A stretch of 64,000 nt of DNA from Sparassis latifolia (taxonomy: Eukaryota; Basidiomycota; Agaricomycetes; Polyporales; Sparassidaceae): NCBI GenBank assembly GCA_018466975.1, contig CM031556.1:1922001-1986000 (forward strand), given 5' to 3'. The translations under genes were made by a program, and so were the position numbers. Below are positions 33,791 through 46,149 of this stretch, piece by piece. The notes below the pieces were generated by a model. The model was not told the DNA's origin. It saw nothing but the letters and a program-made list of their open reading frames with translations, and did no database searches. The stretch's first letter is position 1, and every line of letters starts with the position of its first letter.

Positions 33791-35039
33791 CAGTGATTGG
33801 TTTACCATCATAATGCTGGCAGTGCCTGGACTCAGCAATTCACCTAATCGCTAACCTGACACTACATCTCTGGTGGAGTTTTTACAACATGGAGTCCTGC
33901 CTGAAACTTATTGTAGCTATCGTATAGAGTGCAGTGCCACCATTTTATGAGTTCAATAACAATTAAGTGTAACTCTTTGGAGAGAGCTAGACTTAAGTTC
34001 ATGAAGTGTGTTTTGCTTCTCATATAACTAAATGCCAGACATTTGTTAGAAAATGACAGATATATCTTTTTCAAAACAACATGTAGTCAACTGTAATGAT
34101 AAGTGATTGGCAAGCTTTACTTCTCAAAAAACAGCAAAGTTCACTTCAGAAGAGTTAGCAATATTTCACTCCGAGCTCTATAGACTTCTTATAAGCTTGT
34201 CAAGAATCTATCTAGCTGTGATATAAGGTCTTTATAATCACCATCATTTAATGTAGATAGAAAAATGTATTAAAGAAGAATCTCAAATGTATAGAAGAAA
34301 ACACATATAGGAGCCATTACGTTCATGTAGATGTATGTGCACTTAGAGACTAAAAAGGAAAGTGTGATTCCTTGACCAGTTCAGCAAGTCACGTGAAGTT
34401 CATTAATGGTAGACAATATTGAATTCTTCACATAACACTAAGTGATTACGATCAAAACTAACCACAACTTCATATCTTGCATATAAAATGTTGTACTTTA
34501 TTACACATAGTATCATGCAGAGAAATGGTAAGTTGTATGCTAAACTTCTCAAAGTGTTTACAGATCATTAGAATGGCTGTGTGTATCTTGCTAAACTTCA
34601 AGAAGTAATGCAAGGCTTCTAATTTAGAGCATACAACTGCTGTTGTAAGATTTAGTCACTCTTTCATATTATATATATATATATGATTATCACAGCCAGT
34701 TAGCATGCTAACTTGTGAGTGTATTTAGGATGATTAGATGTGGCTCATAACCAACTACGAAGTCATACAACACTGGCATTGAACAGTAATGCAACCGCTG
34801 CTCTAAGTTTTGAAAGACTTAAATACTTCACTTTATAATAAATAGCAAATTGTCAGCATTGAATCTCAGTGCATCCACACTTTGCCAAAATGTACAAACA
34901 TAGCCTGACATCAGTCAGAAGTCCATATAAAAGGACATCACAGTATATAGCCACTGCGACAACTTATAGTCAGTACTTCATATCATATGAGATTCATCGG
35001 TGTATGTGAAAAAAGAAGTATCAGGTTGCCAGTTACATT

Positions 35040-36960
35040 TTCACTGTGGCTCACCATCTATAAGAAACACACGAAATGCTGGCACCACTTGATATAATAT
35101 TTACTTCAATTTTTAAACTGTGCTTTAAGTTATACAACCTTTATCAGAGAACAAGTGCCAGATTGGTCCTTTTTTTCCTGGTTGAGTCTAGCTATTATCA
35201 GGATATGAAGCTGTGGCTCACCATTGATCAGGAACTCAGAAAGTGATTGCACTTTACATTATGAAATGTCTACTGTAAATTCCAGACAGTGCTTCAAGTT
35301 TGACTAACTTCACCAGAGAAGAAGAGCCAGGTTAGTGATGTGTTTATTGGTTGAATCTAGCCGTTATCAGGATATTAAGCCATAGCTCCCATTTACAAGA
35401 AACTCAAACAATGACAGTGCTTCACTTGATACCGCAGCTACTATCAATCCCAGACAGTCCTCCAAGCTTGACAAACTTTACAAGAGAAGGAGAGTCAGAT
35501 TGCTGAGTTTTTTACTGGTTGAGTCTCACCTTCACCAGAATGTGAGGCCATGGCTCTCCATATACTAGGAACTCATAAAATGGTGGCACTTCACTATATA
35601 AATCCCCTACTACAAGTTTCAGATAGTGCTCCAAGTTTAACAAACTTCACCAAAGAAGAAGAGCCAGGATGGCGAGTTTTTTATTAGTTGAGTCACACCA
35701 TTATCAGGATGTAAAGCTATGGCTCGCCATATACTAGGAACTCATAAAATGATGGAATTTAACTTTATAAATCCCCTACTACAAGTTTCAGACAGTGCTT
35801 TATGTTTAATGAACTTTGCCAGAGACAGAGAGGCAGGTTGGCAAGTTTTTACTGGTTGAGCCTCGCCTTCACCAGAATGTGAAGCCATGGCTCACCATAT
35901 ACCAGGAACTCATAAAATGGTGGCATTGCACTTTATAAGTCCTCTACTACAAGTTTCAGACTGTTGTCCAAGTTTAACAAACTTTGCCAGAGAAGGAGAG
36001 TCAGGTTGGCGACTTTTTGGCAAATTGAGTCTTGCCACCACCAGAATGTAAAGCCATGGGTTCGCCATATATACAGGAACTCATAAATGGTGGCACTGCA
36101 CTTTATAAGTCCTCTTCACCAAGTTTCAGGCAGAACTCCAAGTTGTAACAAACTTCCAGAGAGAAGGAGAGCCAGGATGGCGAGTTTTTTACTAGTTGAG
36201 TCACACCATTACCAGAATGTAAAGCCATGGCTCACCATATACTAGGAACTTATAAAATGATGGAATTTAACTTTATAAATTCTCTGCTACAAGTTTCAGA
36301 CAGTCCTCCAAGTTTAACAAACTTTGCCAGAGAAGGAGAGCCAGGTTGGCAATGTTTTGGCAAATTGAGTCTCGCCATCACCAGAATGTAAAGCCATGGC
36401 TAGCCATATACCCAGGAAGTTTAAAATGGTGGCACTGCACTTTATAAATCCTCTTCTACAAGTTTCAGACAGTGCCCTAAGTTTAACAAACTTTGCCAAA
36501 TAAGGAGAGCCAGGTTGGCGAGTTTTTTACTAGTTGAGTCACACCATCACCAGAATGTGAGGCCATGGCTCGCCATATACCAGGAACTCATAAAATGGTA
36601 TTTATAAATCCTCTTCTCCAAGTTTCAGACAGACCTCCAAGTTTGACAAACTTTGCCAGAGAAGGAGAGCCAGGTTGGCGAACTTTTTGGCAAATTGAGT
36701 CTCGCCATCACCAGAATGTAAAGCCACAGCTCACCATATACTAGGAACTCATAGAATGGTGGCACTGCACTTTATAAGTCCTCTTCTACAAGTTTCAGAC
36801 AGTCCTCCAAGTTTAACAAACTTCGCCAAAGAGGGAGAGCCAGGTTGGCGACTTTTTGGCAAATTGAGTCTCGCCATCACCAGAATGTAAAGCCATAGTT
36901 CGCCATATATCAGGAACTCATAAAATGGTGGCACTGCACTCTATACGATAGCTACAATAA
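35040..36960. repeat. ~170-bp tandem satellite, about 12 copies
   Basis: The recurring word GCCATGGCTCRCCATATAC, followed by AGGAACTCATAAAATGG, occurs near 35546, 35710, 35882, 36052, 36222, 36392, 36562, 36722 and 36892. Spacings are 160-172 bp, mostly 170. More diverged copies occur near 35046, 35213 and 35391. Each unit also has AAGTTTCAGACAGT, TTTAACAAACTTTGCCAGAG and AAGGAGAGCCAGGTTGGCGA. Copies become more alike to the right, and the last copy runs directly into the right inverted arm. Confidence 0.85.
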
Positions 36961-37505
36961 GTTTCAGGCAGGACTCCATGTTGTAAAAACTCCACCAGAG
37001 ATGTAGTGTCAGGTTAGCGATTAGGTGAATTGCTGAGTCCAGGCACTGCCAGCATTATGATGGTAAACCAATCACTGACTAATAACACCATGTCGGTGGA
37101 CCCACTGCTCAGAGGTACCCCTATGGTGGTGAGCCCATTGGTAAATAATAGCATCATGATAATGGGCCCACTGCTCAGAACAACACCTATGGCGGTGAGC
37201 TCATCGCTAAATAATAGCATTATGGTGATGGGCCCACTGCTCAGAAGTGCCTTTATGGCGGTGGGCCCATCGCTAAATAATAGCATTATGACAATGGGCC
37301 CACTGCTCAGAAGTACCCCCATGACGGTGGGCCCATTGCTCAGAAGTACCCCATGGCAGTGGGCCCATCACTCCAGCCTTTCCTTTATCACCATGGGCCC
37401 ATTGCTGACAGCTCCCTACACAAACCGATGGGCCGATGTTCGCTGGCAGTCCAGTTTATGACAATGTCAGGGTAAATGGGAGTTCAGTTCACAAACATGA
37501 CTGAA
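36911..37505 (-). repeat. Right inverted arm of the fold-back structure
   Basis: Reverse complement of parts of 32386-33952. It begins GAACTCATAAAATGGTGGCA (also satellite sequence), carries GGGCCCA minisatellite units with CTAAATAATAGCATTATG insertions, and ends AAATGGGAGTTCAGTTCACA followed by AACATGACTGAA. Confidence 0.7.
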
Positions 37506-38225
37506 TGGGCTGTACCAGACCACATGGTCTAACATGTGACTCATTGGAGCACAACCTCTGACTCTCTATCCAGACGACCAGAACCCCTAGTCTAGGGTTA
37601 CACCGGATCCAACTCTGGACCTTTTTCTTATCACACATGCAAGATGCGCATGTACACCTCATCGTTACCTCGTTCTAATACATGACTTGTTATCCCCATT
37701 AGTACTGATTATCTCTCACGATCTTACTCAGCTTTCCCATACATATTACTTCTTTGCCATTACCTTGCCCAGAACATTGTTTCACCTTATCTAGCTGATG
37801 AACGATCCCGTATTACTGCATAGTACTGCGGATACCTTTCGTATAAGTAGTCGACCTCATCGAGCTGGATCCCCATCTCGACCTGGTTACCATTAAACCA
37901 GCTTTTCACTTGCCTTTGACTGAGATTGACCGTTAGTAGCAGACAGCTACTGCAAGTCATAAGAACGAACTCTGATTGACCTTCAGTGCGAGGACATCAC
38001 CAGAAGTGTCTCTTGAATGGACTTGTGTCTTAGACTAAGACCTTGTCTCGTGACGACTCGACTTGACGCTTGTGTTTCGCTGCTGCGTAACATCCATAGC
38101 TTCGACTTTGGGCTCTGATTTCCATGTGTAATGTGATGTCGTCCAATCAGAAATCATCATGTTCACTTGCTTCTTCATCAGATGCCAATTCTCATCGTAA
38201 TAGAGCATTGGGTCCTTTGTGTCTG
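37506..38225. other. Gene-free stretch between the fold-back structure and the 254-bp LTR
   Basis: No coding region is supported. The minus strand at 37602 begins TGTAACCCTAGACTAGGGGT, which resembles an LTR start, and CGTATAAGTAG (about 37838) is TATA-like. A truncated LTR is possible but no partner copy is present in the window. Confidence 0.3.
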
Positions 38226-38479
38226 TGTAATGTGGGGCGAGATCTTATCACACCGAACCTCAGATACAGTGCACCAAGCTCTATTCTGGAGCGTTGTGCG
38301 TGTATCAAGGTCGTGGTGTGTAAAGTCTCTGACTCCAACACACCGATGCACGCTCGATACACGCAGAGCGCATACAAACAGTATACAACAATTATGTAAT
38401 ACAAGATGAGATTAGATAAGATTAGGGCACAAGTACCGCTTGGTACTTGTGCCCCGCAATACAACAGCGGCATGTTACA
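38226..38479 (-). mobile_element. 254-bp LTR, copy 1
   Basis: On the minus strand it runs TGTAACATGCCGCTGTTGTA ... CATTACA, with TG/CA ends. It is nearly identical to 53487-53740 in the same orientation. It contains a perfect hairpin (CAAGTACC-x2-GGTACTTG at about 38429-38448). On the minus strand it is directly preceded by a polypurine run (38480-38490), as expected for a 3' LTR of a minus-strand element. No 5-bp flanking duplication was found (GTCTG against CCCTC). Confidence 0.75.
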
Positions 38480-38490
38480 CCCTCCCCCAC
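38480..38490 (-). other. Putative polypurine tract of a minus-strand LTR element
   Basis: The minus strand reads GTGGGGGAGGG immediately before the LTR TGTAACA start. This is the position and composition of the plus-strand primer for reverse transcription. The gypsy element at 38500 inserted 9 bp beyond it. Confidence 0.6.
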
Positions 38491-38499
38491 TGGACACGT

Positions 38500-39883
38500 T
38501 GAAGGGACGCAGAGCGCGCTGAGGTGGGAATCACATCCGGGAAGCAGTCTCACATTTTGGAGATACTACAGGGTGCTACACAAACCGACCCCTAGTCCGA
38601 CATCAGTTGGAAGCTGGTTATCAGAGGAGGGCATGCTACGAGCCCGAACGCTACTTCCAATTCCTCGACTGTGATCCGCAACCGTCTCAAAGTACCATCT
38701 GCCAGCTTGCGTCTACCAGTGATTCCACGCATGACATCATACAGTTCGCGGGCTGCATTGCGCAATGTCTCAACCCGAAGGCGCAAGGTTCCTGATGGCG
38801 ATAAAAAGCTGAGGAACACAACTCCAGGAAAATAGGGACAGGACGACCGCGCACCAATGTCAGGGAGACCATCCGGTGGGTGGCCTAAACCAAAGTCCTC
38901 GCGGACAGCAGGGTCGTCATACAGAACGTGGGCAGTCAAACCATGAGGAATGACCGCAGGAAGGTGATCCGCAATTTGGGGTATCATCCGACGACCACCT
39001 TCTACAGTGCGAGCTGTTGCCAGGTGTATTTCCACCTGGGCCAGGACAGGGATATCGCGTGGAAGGAGTAGGATAATCCCCACGCTGGCCACTTCAGACT
39101 GGGCTTGGACCATAAGGACCTCAGGGACATGTGAGGGTCAGACAGCAAAGGATCATATGCTCATGGGGGCCTCACCAGCAGGACGTGCATCTGGACCGCC
39201 CATGCTTTCCACAGGATCGGATCGAAGGGCTCGGTAAAGATCTTAATGCGAAGAAGAGCTTCTGCGGTGTATTTGCGAAGGATGACGCTGGCGTCCATGG
39301 ATGGGAGATTGAGTTTAGGATGGGAGATGCCTCCGAGACGGACGGGTCCTTATTAGGCGCTCGGGCGGGTTCGGTGACGGAAGGTCCCTCGGAATGAGTA
39401 GGAGCGTGAGGGGACGGGATTGCGAGATATGGCGTGATGGGCAGTGATTCAGCGGAGCGATTGTTAAGCAGATGCGGGCAGTATCGGGAGGGCAGGAAAG
39501 GTCAGGACTAGTTAAGTATGATGGCAGGGAAAAAGGGGAAGAGGAGAACCCACCGTCCCGGAAGGTACGCTTGCAAAAAGACTCGTTTCCCATTCCCATC
39601 CCATCCAGTTAGTGCGTCTTTGGGCAGTCTTGCATTTTGTGCGTTTTCTGGGCAGTCTTGCATTTCTGCGTTTTAGCGTTCTCCTTAGGGCAGTGCGATT
39701 TTAGTCCGACGTGTTGTCCAGCGATCATTGCGACTACAGAGATTTTCCTAGCTACACTTTCGGGCCACCCACCTCATACCTCTGGAATAGACTCTTCTCC
39801 CTCGTTGCATCTCAGACCCCACGCGGACTTGATTCCACTCGTACTCCACCTTTCCAGCTTGCGACGGAACATCAATCACGTCA
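38500..39883 (+). repeat. 5' LTR of the gypsy element
   Basis: Direct repeat of 1384 bp, TGAAGGGACGCAG ... CACGTCA, against 1387 bp on the right. I saw seven substitutions and one 3-bp indel between the copies (CTGCGGTG against CTGCGAGGGTG). It is long for a fungal LTR and contains an antisense ORF of 173 codons. Confidence 0.9.
38592..39113 (-). CDS. Antisense ORF inside the 5' LTR, unknown function
   Basis: A 173-codon ORF opening MVQAQSEVASVGIILLLPRD and containing LPAVIPHGLTAHVLYDDPAV. An identical-length ORF lies in the 3' LTR (49443-49964), as it must because the LTRs are copies. A possible upstream exon on the same strand reads VILRKYTLAEALLRIKIFTE, more clearly in the 3' LTR (50152-49853). 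I recognise no family. Its retention without stops, while gag and pol have gained stops, is notable but may simply reflect the recent LTR homogenisation. Confidence 0.4.
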   Translation of the reverse strand: MVQAQSEVASVGIILLLPRDIPVLAQVEIHLATARTVEGGRRMIPQIADHLPAVIPHGLTAHVLYDDPAVREDFGLGHPPDGLPDIGARSSCPYFPGVVFLSFLSPSGTLRLRVETLRNAARELYDVMRGITGRRKLADGTLRRLRITVEELEVAFGLVACPPLITSFQLMSD

Positions 39884-39885
39884 AC

Positions 39886-39900
39886 TGGAGCCCATCGCGA
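39886..39900 (+). other. Putative primer-binding site
   Basis: TGGAGCCCATCGCGA begins 2 nt after the 5' LTR. A PBS normally starts TGG, complementary to the CCA end of a tRNA. The tRNA was not identified. Confidence 0.5.
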
Positions 39901-40217
39901 GGGGTCTTCGTGCGATATGGCAGAGCAGTCGCCTTGCTTCCAGATTGCTCCAAGAGGAGCTTACCTTGGCAGCTTCCCAGCTGCCGACTCCAGGGTCCCC
40001 AGCGTTCGTGGGTCCACTTCCCGACAATTTCGCATACCGACCACCTATCGACTTCGACGATCCGGAGAACCCATTTGTTGACCCCCGTCTTCCAATTCCC
40101 TCTTCCTCGAGATCTCGCGAATCGTCTCCCCTTTTGTCACTCTCAGAGGACGTCTCACTCATTCCGTCTCATCCCCCATCCCCAACTTTATCACCACAAC
40201 ACCGAGAAGCAACAGCC

Positions 40218-42296
40218 ATGGCGGACCAGAAACCTGCCCCCAGACCAGTCTCAATGCCAGCACGTGGTCACTCGATGACACCCACCTTTGATGGATCCCC
40301 ACGAGCCTTGATGCGATATTTTGCTGATCTTGAAGACTTGGCAATGCGAGCACAGTTGGACGACGATGCAAAAATCCGAGCGGCCTGCAAGTACGTCTCG
40401 TTGGACGAGGCAGATCTTTGGATGGGTGTGACGGAGCGAGAGACCTATGAGCAGTTCAAGACTGTGGTTATTGCATTGTACCCGGGGGCGGAGGATGACC
40501 GTCGCTACACACAGTCCGACTTAACTCAGATTGTATGAGCAGCATGGACGAGAGGAGTGTCCAGTCACACGGAGGAGGGACAGTACTATTGGGACTTTAC
40601 TCACATCGTGTTGTTCTTATTGTCCAGGGGTCGACTATCGACCTATGAGCGGGACTGGCTGTACCTTGAGGGATTCAAAGTGTCCCCCTTACATGCTATC
40701 AAGAATTGACTGGCGATTAAGGTTCCCGATCAGAACCCGGACGATCCATACACAATATCAGAAGTCCATTCCGCAGCACAGCACGTTCTCAGTGGGAGCG
40801 GGAGTGCATCGAGTGCTGTGGCTGTGTCGAAGCCGAGCACAGGGACGGTAAAGTTGGAGGGGAATGAGACGGATGCGATGCGGTTTCTAGCGAACGTGTT
40901 GCAGCAAGCGATGCAAACATCAGGAGGGGGACAGGCACCGGTATCGCAGGCCAACATTCAGGCGGTGGTCGCACAAAACCCTCTTCCACAAGCTCTGCGT
41001 GCCTGTAACTTCTGTCTAGCCATCGACCATTTCATGCGAAACTGTCCACACATCGAGGACTACATCAGGGCGCGGAAGATTAATCGTGATGCGCTTAGTA
41101 GGATCATTCTCCTGAATGGGCAGTTCATTCCTCATGACCTACCAGGACGTAGCATGGCAGAACGCGTTGATGCGTGGCATGATATGTATCCGAGAAACCT
41201 TTTCGGCGATGGTCCGAGGCCGTCTGCAGCGCCTCCGCCCAACGTTTCCAGGGATGGGCGTGACCAGCCTCCGCATATGGTCAGCCTATGGGAGATCGCG
41301 AAGGAGGCACTTAACCCTAAGGAACCATCATCGGCGTACATTGTGGAATGTCTTGACGACTCCGCGACGTCAGTGTTAGAAGCCAATGTGGCTCCAAAGA
41401 AAAAGACAGTTCAGTTCGATGACAGCGCCGCGGGGAAGTCTGCAAAGCACCCTCCTGGTGTTCTGGCCTCCCAGGTCCCCATGTTGATTCTCAAGCCGGC
41501 ATCAGATTCATCTGCGGCGCCCAAAGGAGGCGCAAAGGCATCTCTACCATCTGCGGGAAACCGCACTATGCAATACAGCTATAAGATGCCCGTGGAAGAC
41601 AAGGTGAATGTGCGGGATATATTCAAGTGCGTCCAAAATGAAGTCCGCATCTCGCTTACACATCGGGAACTGATGGCATTGTGCCCGGAGATCTGCAAGC
41701 TTGAGAAGGAGGAGATTACTGCGAAGCGAGTAGCGATGATGGGAAGCTTCGAGGCTGCGGATGGCGAGGAGGTTGCAGAGGCTCTCTTAGTGGACGTGAG
41801 CGACGGCAGCGGACCACTCGTGGTGGCTGACGATTCTCTTCCATTGCGAGCAATTGACACCCTGGTTGAAGGCAAGGAATCAGCGGAATGTATCCTTGAC
41901 CAAGGCTCACAGATCATCGCAATGCGACGGGACATCTGGGAACGCATCGGGTCTGTGCTGCAGTCCGAGAAAACACTCAACATAGAATCAGCTAACATGG
42001 GTATCAACCAGACGCTCGGTCGCCTCGCTAACATTCGATTTGGGTTCAGCGAGATGGAGCTGTATCTTCAGGCCCATGTTCTAAACGATGCCCCATTTGA
42101 GGTACTCTTGGGCCGGCCATTCTTTACCTTGACGGCATGCAAAACACTCGACTTTACCAATGGCGAGCAACACATTACTCTGCGCGACCCTAACACGTGT
42201 CAAGTAGTCATGCTTCCCACTCACGAGCGTCGCCCAAGGCCACGGCCGATGCCACTTCCAGGAATGGGTTTTCAAGACTCGAGGAGTCGGGCTTGA
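40218..42296 (+). pseudogene. gag and aspartic protease of the gypsy element, interrupted
   Basis: One frame of ~693 codons from ATG 40218 (GCCATGG) with TGA stops at 40536 and 40707. The N-terminal part (LMRYFADLEDLAMRAQLDDD) is the retrotransposon gag domain. A zinc knuckle CNFCLAIDHFMRNC (C-x2-C-x4-H-x4-C) lies at 41004-41045. A retropepsin-like segment follows, with ILDQGSQ near 41890 (Asp-Gln-Gly instead of Asp-Ser/Thr-Gly) and FEVLLGRPFF near 42090. Both stops sit where an Arg codon would be unremarkable, so CGA to TGA change is likely. The frame is also open upstream into the LTR (39711), but no ATG precedes 40218. Confidence 0.85.
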
Positions 42297-45200
42297 TCCG
42301 AGGAGGGTCCATAATGAACAGACACCAGCATGCTAGTGATACCCTTAAAATGACAGGACATGTCGGGGAGCGGTCCCTCATGGATGGTAGAGTTCCCCAT
42401 ATTCCAGAATCAGTGTCTTCGGTTTCCTCTCTCTCTTCCTCTATGGCTGCGTTCTCCTCTCTCTCTTCCTCTATGAATTCGTTTCCCTCTCTCTCATCCT
42501 TTGCGGCTCCAGTTTCCTCCCTCTCTTCCTCTGAAGAATTATTTTCTCGGATCATTTCATTGCAAATTGAAGAGCCCCGCGTTCTTTATACCCTTTCCTC
42601 ATCTTTTTGCAGTATCGGAGCGGCCAGCAGTGTCACCACACCTGCGGTGACCCCTGGCGCATTCCAGATAGAGCACGAGGCCGTAGTCCATGGTTATGGA
42701 TATAAAAAGGTTGACAAGCGTGTCAAGCCTGTTCCAGGAATACTGGCGGACGAGTTCCGGATCATGCGGCGCATTCCCCGCGACCCCATGAAGAATCTCC
42801 CATCACTCCCCTTTCACCCACCAGACTTCGTCGGCAGATCACGTTATACAGAGGAATGACGGTGGGACCTTAACATCAACAGTGACGGGTTTCTCTGGGA
42901 GGAGGAGGTGAAGCTGTTCGATCACATTCTCTATCTCCATGAGCAAGCGTTTGCCTGGGATGAGTCCGAAAAAGGGAAATTTAGCGACGAATATTTCGAA
43001 CCGATCTGAATTCCCTATCAGCAGCATGTCCCTTGGGCATTGCACAACATTCCTATTCTGCCGGGAATCCGCGAGCAAGTTATTCAAGTCATTCGCGATA
43101 AAATCGCATCAGGTGTATACGAGCCATCGAACTCATCCTACCGATCACGCTGGTTCTGCGTCCTGAAGAAGGATGGGAAGTCGCTACATTTGGTACATGA
43201 TCTCCAGCCACTAAATGCCGTTCTGATTCGAGATTCGGCAGCACTGCCGCAGATTGAGGATATAGTGGAGGCGTTCAGTGGATGCTCTTGCTATGCGAGC
43301 TTCGACCTGTTCATCGCGTTTGACCAAAGGACTCTTCACCCGGACTCCCATGACCTGACGACCTTCCAGAGCCCGCTCGGAGCACTCCGCCTGACCACCA
43401 TTCCGATGGGGTATATCAACTCAGTCCAGATCGTGCATGGCGACGTGACCTTCATTTTACAAGATGAGATACCACATGTCACGATTCCCTACATCGACGA
43501 TGTCCCTGTAAAGAATGGGACAACGCGATACGAGACGTCTGATGGAGGATACGAAGTCATCCCCCAGAACTCCGGAATACGTCACTTCATCTGGGAGCAT
43601 GCAGAGAACGTCAACCGCGTGATTCATCGTCTGGAGATGGCCGGTGCGACACTGTCGGGAAAGAAATGCAACATCTGCGGACCGGAACTTGAATACCTTG
43701 GCGGGTTGTACAACTACGAAGGTCGGTGGCCCTTGCCATCTCGTATACAGAAGATTGTCGATTGGCCGGCATGCACGACTGTCACAGAAGTCCGTGGATT
43801 TCTTGGGACCTGCGATCTCGTTCGGGTCTTTATCAAAGATTATGCAAAGATGGCGCAGCCTCTGACTACCCTGACGCATAAGGAGACAGAGTTCAGTTGG
43901 GGCGACGAGGAGGACGCAGCCATGGCACAGATAAAACAGGCTGTACAGTCCTGTGGGGCATTGGTTCCCATTAATTATGCATCGTTGCGCATCGTTATCC
44001 TCGCGGTCGACTCATCAAACATTGCTGTCAGTTTTGTCCTATTCCAACTTGGCGAAGATGGGAAGCGACACCCAAACCGTTTTGGATCCATCACTTGGAA
44101 CAAGCACGAGTCGCGATACTCACAAGCGAAGGTCGAATTGTATGGTCTCTTTCGCACTCTCCGTGCGGTTCGGATCTACGTCATTGGGGTCGCAAACCTG
44201 GTCATAGAAGTTGACGCGAAATACATCAAAGGAATGCTAAATAACCCCGACATCCAACCCAATGCTACAATCAACCGTTGGATCGCTGGTATCCTACTAT
44301 TTGATTTCCGCCTCGTACACATACCAGGTTCACGCCACACTGGGGCTGACAGTTTATCACGTCGCCCCCGCGCAAACGAAGACCCCAAGGAGGACGATGA
44401 CTTCGAGCAGTGGTTAGACGAAGCTAACGCCTTCACTATTGATGTCGCAAATTTCGGGATAATGTGTGAAGGGTGGCGCGCCTGTGCTCCGGGGACTGTC
44501 TTGACTGGCTTGAGTGCTAGGACACCAGATGTTGCAGTCTACACCTCGGCCCCGGAAGACGTCGAGATTCCACAAACGACAAAGGTCATGGCTATGAATG
44601 CACGCGTTCTCAAAGTCCACGATTTCCTACATGATCCCGAGGTTGCTATGAGTGTGCCAATAAAAGAACGCCATCAATTCCTCAGATATGCATCAGACTT
44701 CTTCCTCAGGGATGGGAACCTCTGGTGAAAGGACCCGAGCGGCAGGCACAAACTATTTGTCGATGAGGAAAGATGCTACATGCTTATCTGACAGGCGCAT
44801 GATGACCTCGGCCACAAGGGAATTTTCACGGTGCGGACATGCTTGCTGGAACGCTTTTGGTGGCCACTCTTAGACCAGGATGTACGATGGTACGTGGGCA
44901 CATGCCACGAATGCCAGGTCTGCCAGATGATGAAGGTGCACATTCCACCAACAGTTGTGCTTCCTTCCGCACTCTTTCACAAGGTGCACATGGACACGAT
45001 GCTCATGCCGCGGGCAGGAGGGTACCGATATATCGTACAAGCGCGCTGCTCACTTACATCATATCCCGAATGGCGAATGCTCCGACAAGAGAATGGGCGG
45101 ACCCTTGGCGCATTCATCTTTGAAGAAATCCTTTGTCGCTGGGGGGCAGTCGCGGAAATTGTCACCGATAACGGCTCCGCTTTTGTCCAGGCACTAGACT

Positions 45201-45922
45201 ATTTGGCTCAGCAATACAAGATTCATCATATCCGAATTTCCCCATACAACTCCCAGGCAAATGGGCTTGTGGAATGCCGACATCTGGATGTGCGCGAGGC
45301 TGCAATGAAAACATGTCTGGGAGACAAGCGGAAGTGGCCTACAGTCATGCCCGCAGTTTTCTGGGCAGAGCGTGTCACGATTCAGCGATCTACAGGATAC
45401 TCCCCATATTACATGGCACATGGGACCGAACCATTGTTCCCCTTCGACATCGCAGAAGCGACGTACCTGGTTCCATATGAGGGTGTACAGATGACCCAGA
45501 TTGAACTTTTGGCACACCGGGCTCGTCGGTTACAAAAGCGGGAAGAGGACTTTGAGGAAGTACGTGAGCATGTCATCCGAGCAAGGTACAAGTCGATGGA
45601 GCAGTTTGCGTAAGAGTTTCATGCGACGATCAAGTCTTACAACTTCAAGCCGGGCGATATAGTCCTGGTTCGAAATTCTTGAATTAATATGGAGCTCAAC
45701 CGCAAGACGAAGCCGCATTACTTGGGACCCATGGTAGTTGTTCGACGAACTGAGGGGGGATCGTACATCCCCGCGGAACCGGACAGTGCGGTATCTCAGC
45801 TACGTTTTGCAGCTTTCTGCGTTGTTCCTTACAAGTACCGATCTCGTGTCAATCTCCACTTCACCCCGTTGTCCAACGCCGATGAGACAGACAGTGCTGC
45901 TGGATCGGATGACGAGGTTTGA
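42197..45922 (+). pseudogene. pol (reverse transcriptase, RNase H, integrase) of the gypsy element, interrupted
   Basis: A single frame, shifted relative to gag and overlapping it by 100 nt, with stops at 42857, 43007, 44726, 44789 (TGA), 45611 (TAA) and 45680 (TGA). Order: Ser-rich linker; GYKKVDKRVKPVPG; RT with YEPSNSSYRSRWFCVLKKDG and catalytic YIDD at 43490-43501; RNase H (ILAVDSSNIAVSFVLFQ, then VHIPGSRHTGADSLSRR); integrase HHCC zinc finger (HDDLGH ... CHECQVC); DDE core with VHMDTM, IVTDNGSAF and NGLVECRH; GPY/F-type tail KPHYLGPMVVVRRTEGGSY. All domains of an Agaricomycete gypsy pol are present, but six stops prevent translation. Confidence 0.92.
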
Positions 45923-46149
45923 CGTCAGCATGTACCCGTTCCAGCTGTTTGGACAAAAATTTTAATCTTTGTTTAATTGATCATGACATTCCTATTGAGA
46001 ATACTGCATTCCGACACCATGAATATTGTACAAGTCATAATAACAGAACAGAGTTGCGCAGGACCCCACAATGCTATCGTACACTACCGCAAACACCCGG
46101 ACCAACGATCCCCTTCGCTTCGCATCTCCCATCCTTCGCGTCGCATCTC

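Larger units (their letters stand above)
32386..33952 (+). repeat. Left inverted arm of the fold-back structure
   Basis: It starts at TTCAGTCATG, carries the 33-bp array and the ~123-bp array, and ends in CACCATTTTATGAGTTC, which is also part of the core 170-bp unit on the opposite strand. The inverted partner is 36911-37505. Confidence 0.7.
32386..37505. mobile_element. Fold-back structure: long inverted repeats made of minisatellites around a satellite core
   Basis: The outer ends are inverted copies: TGAACTGAACTCCCATTT near 32400 matches, inverted, AAATGGGAGTTCAGTTCA ending near 37492. TTCAGTCATGTT extends the match slightly outward on both sides. The inner ends are also inverted: the stretch near 33830-33950 is the reverse complement of 36911-37035. 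Left arm ~1.57 kb, right arm ~0.59 kb; the right arm lacks most of the minisatellite. Between the arms is AT-rich DNA with no ORF above ~70 codons and ~12 tandem copies of a ~170-bp unit. No transposase is inside. It resembles a non-autonomous fold-back element or an inverted duplication. No clear target-site duplication was found. Confidence 0.7.

Noticed and set aside
35040..36960. CRISPR-like array
   Set aside because: The repeat units are contiguous ~170-bp satellite copies with no short repeat/unique spacer alternation, in a eukaryotic genome.
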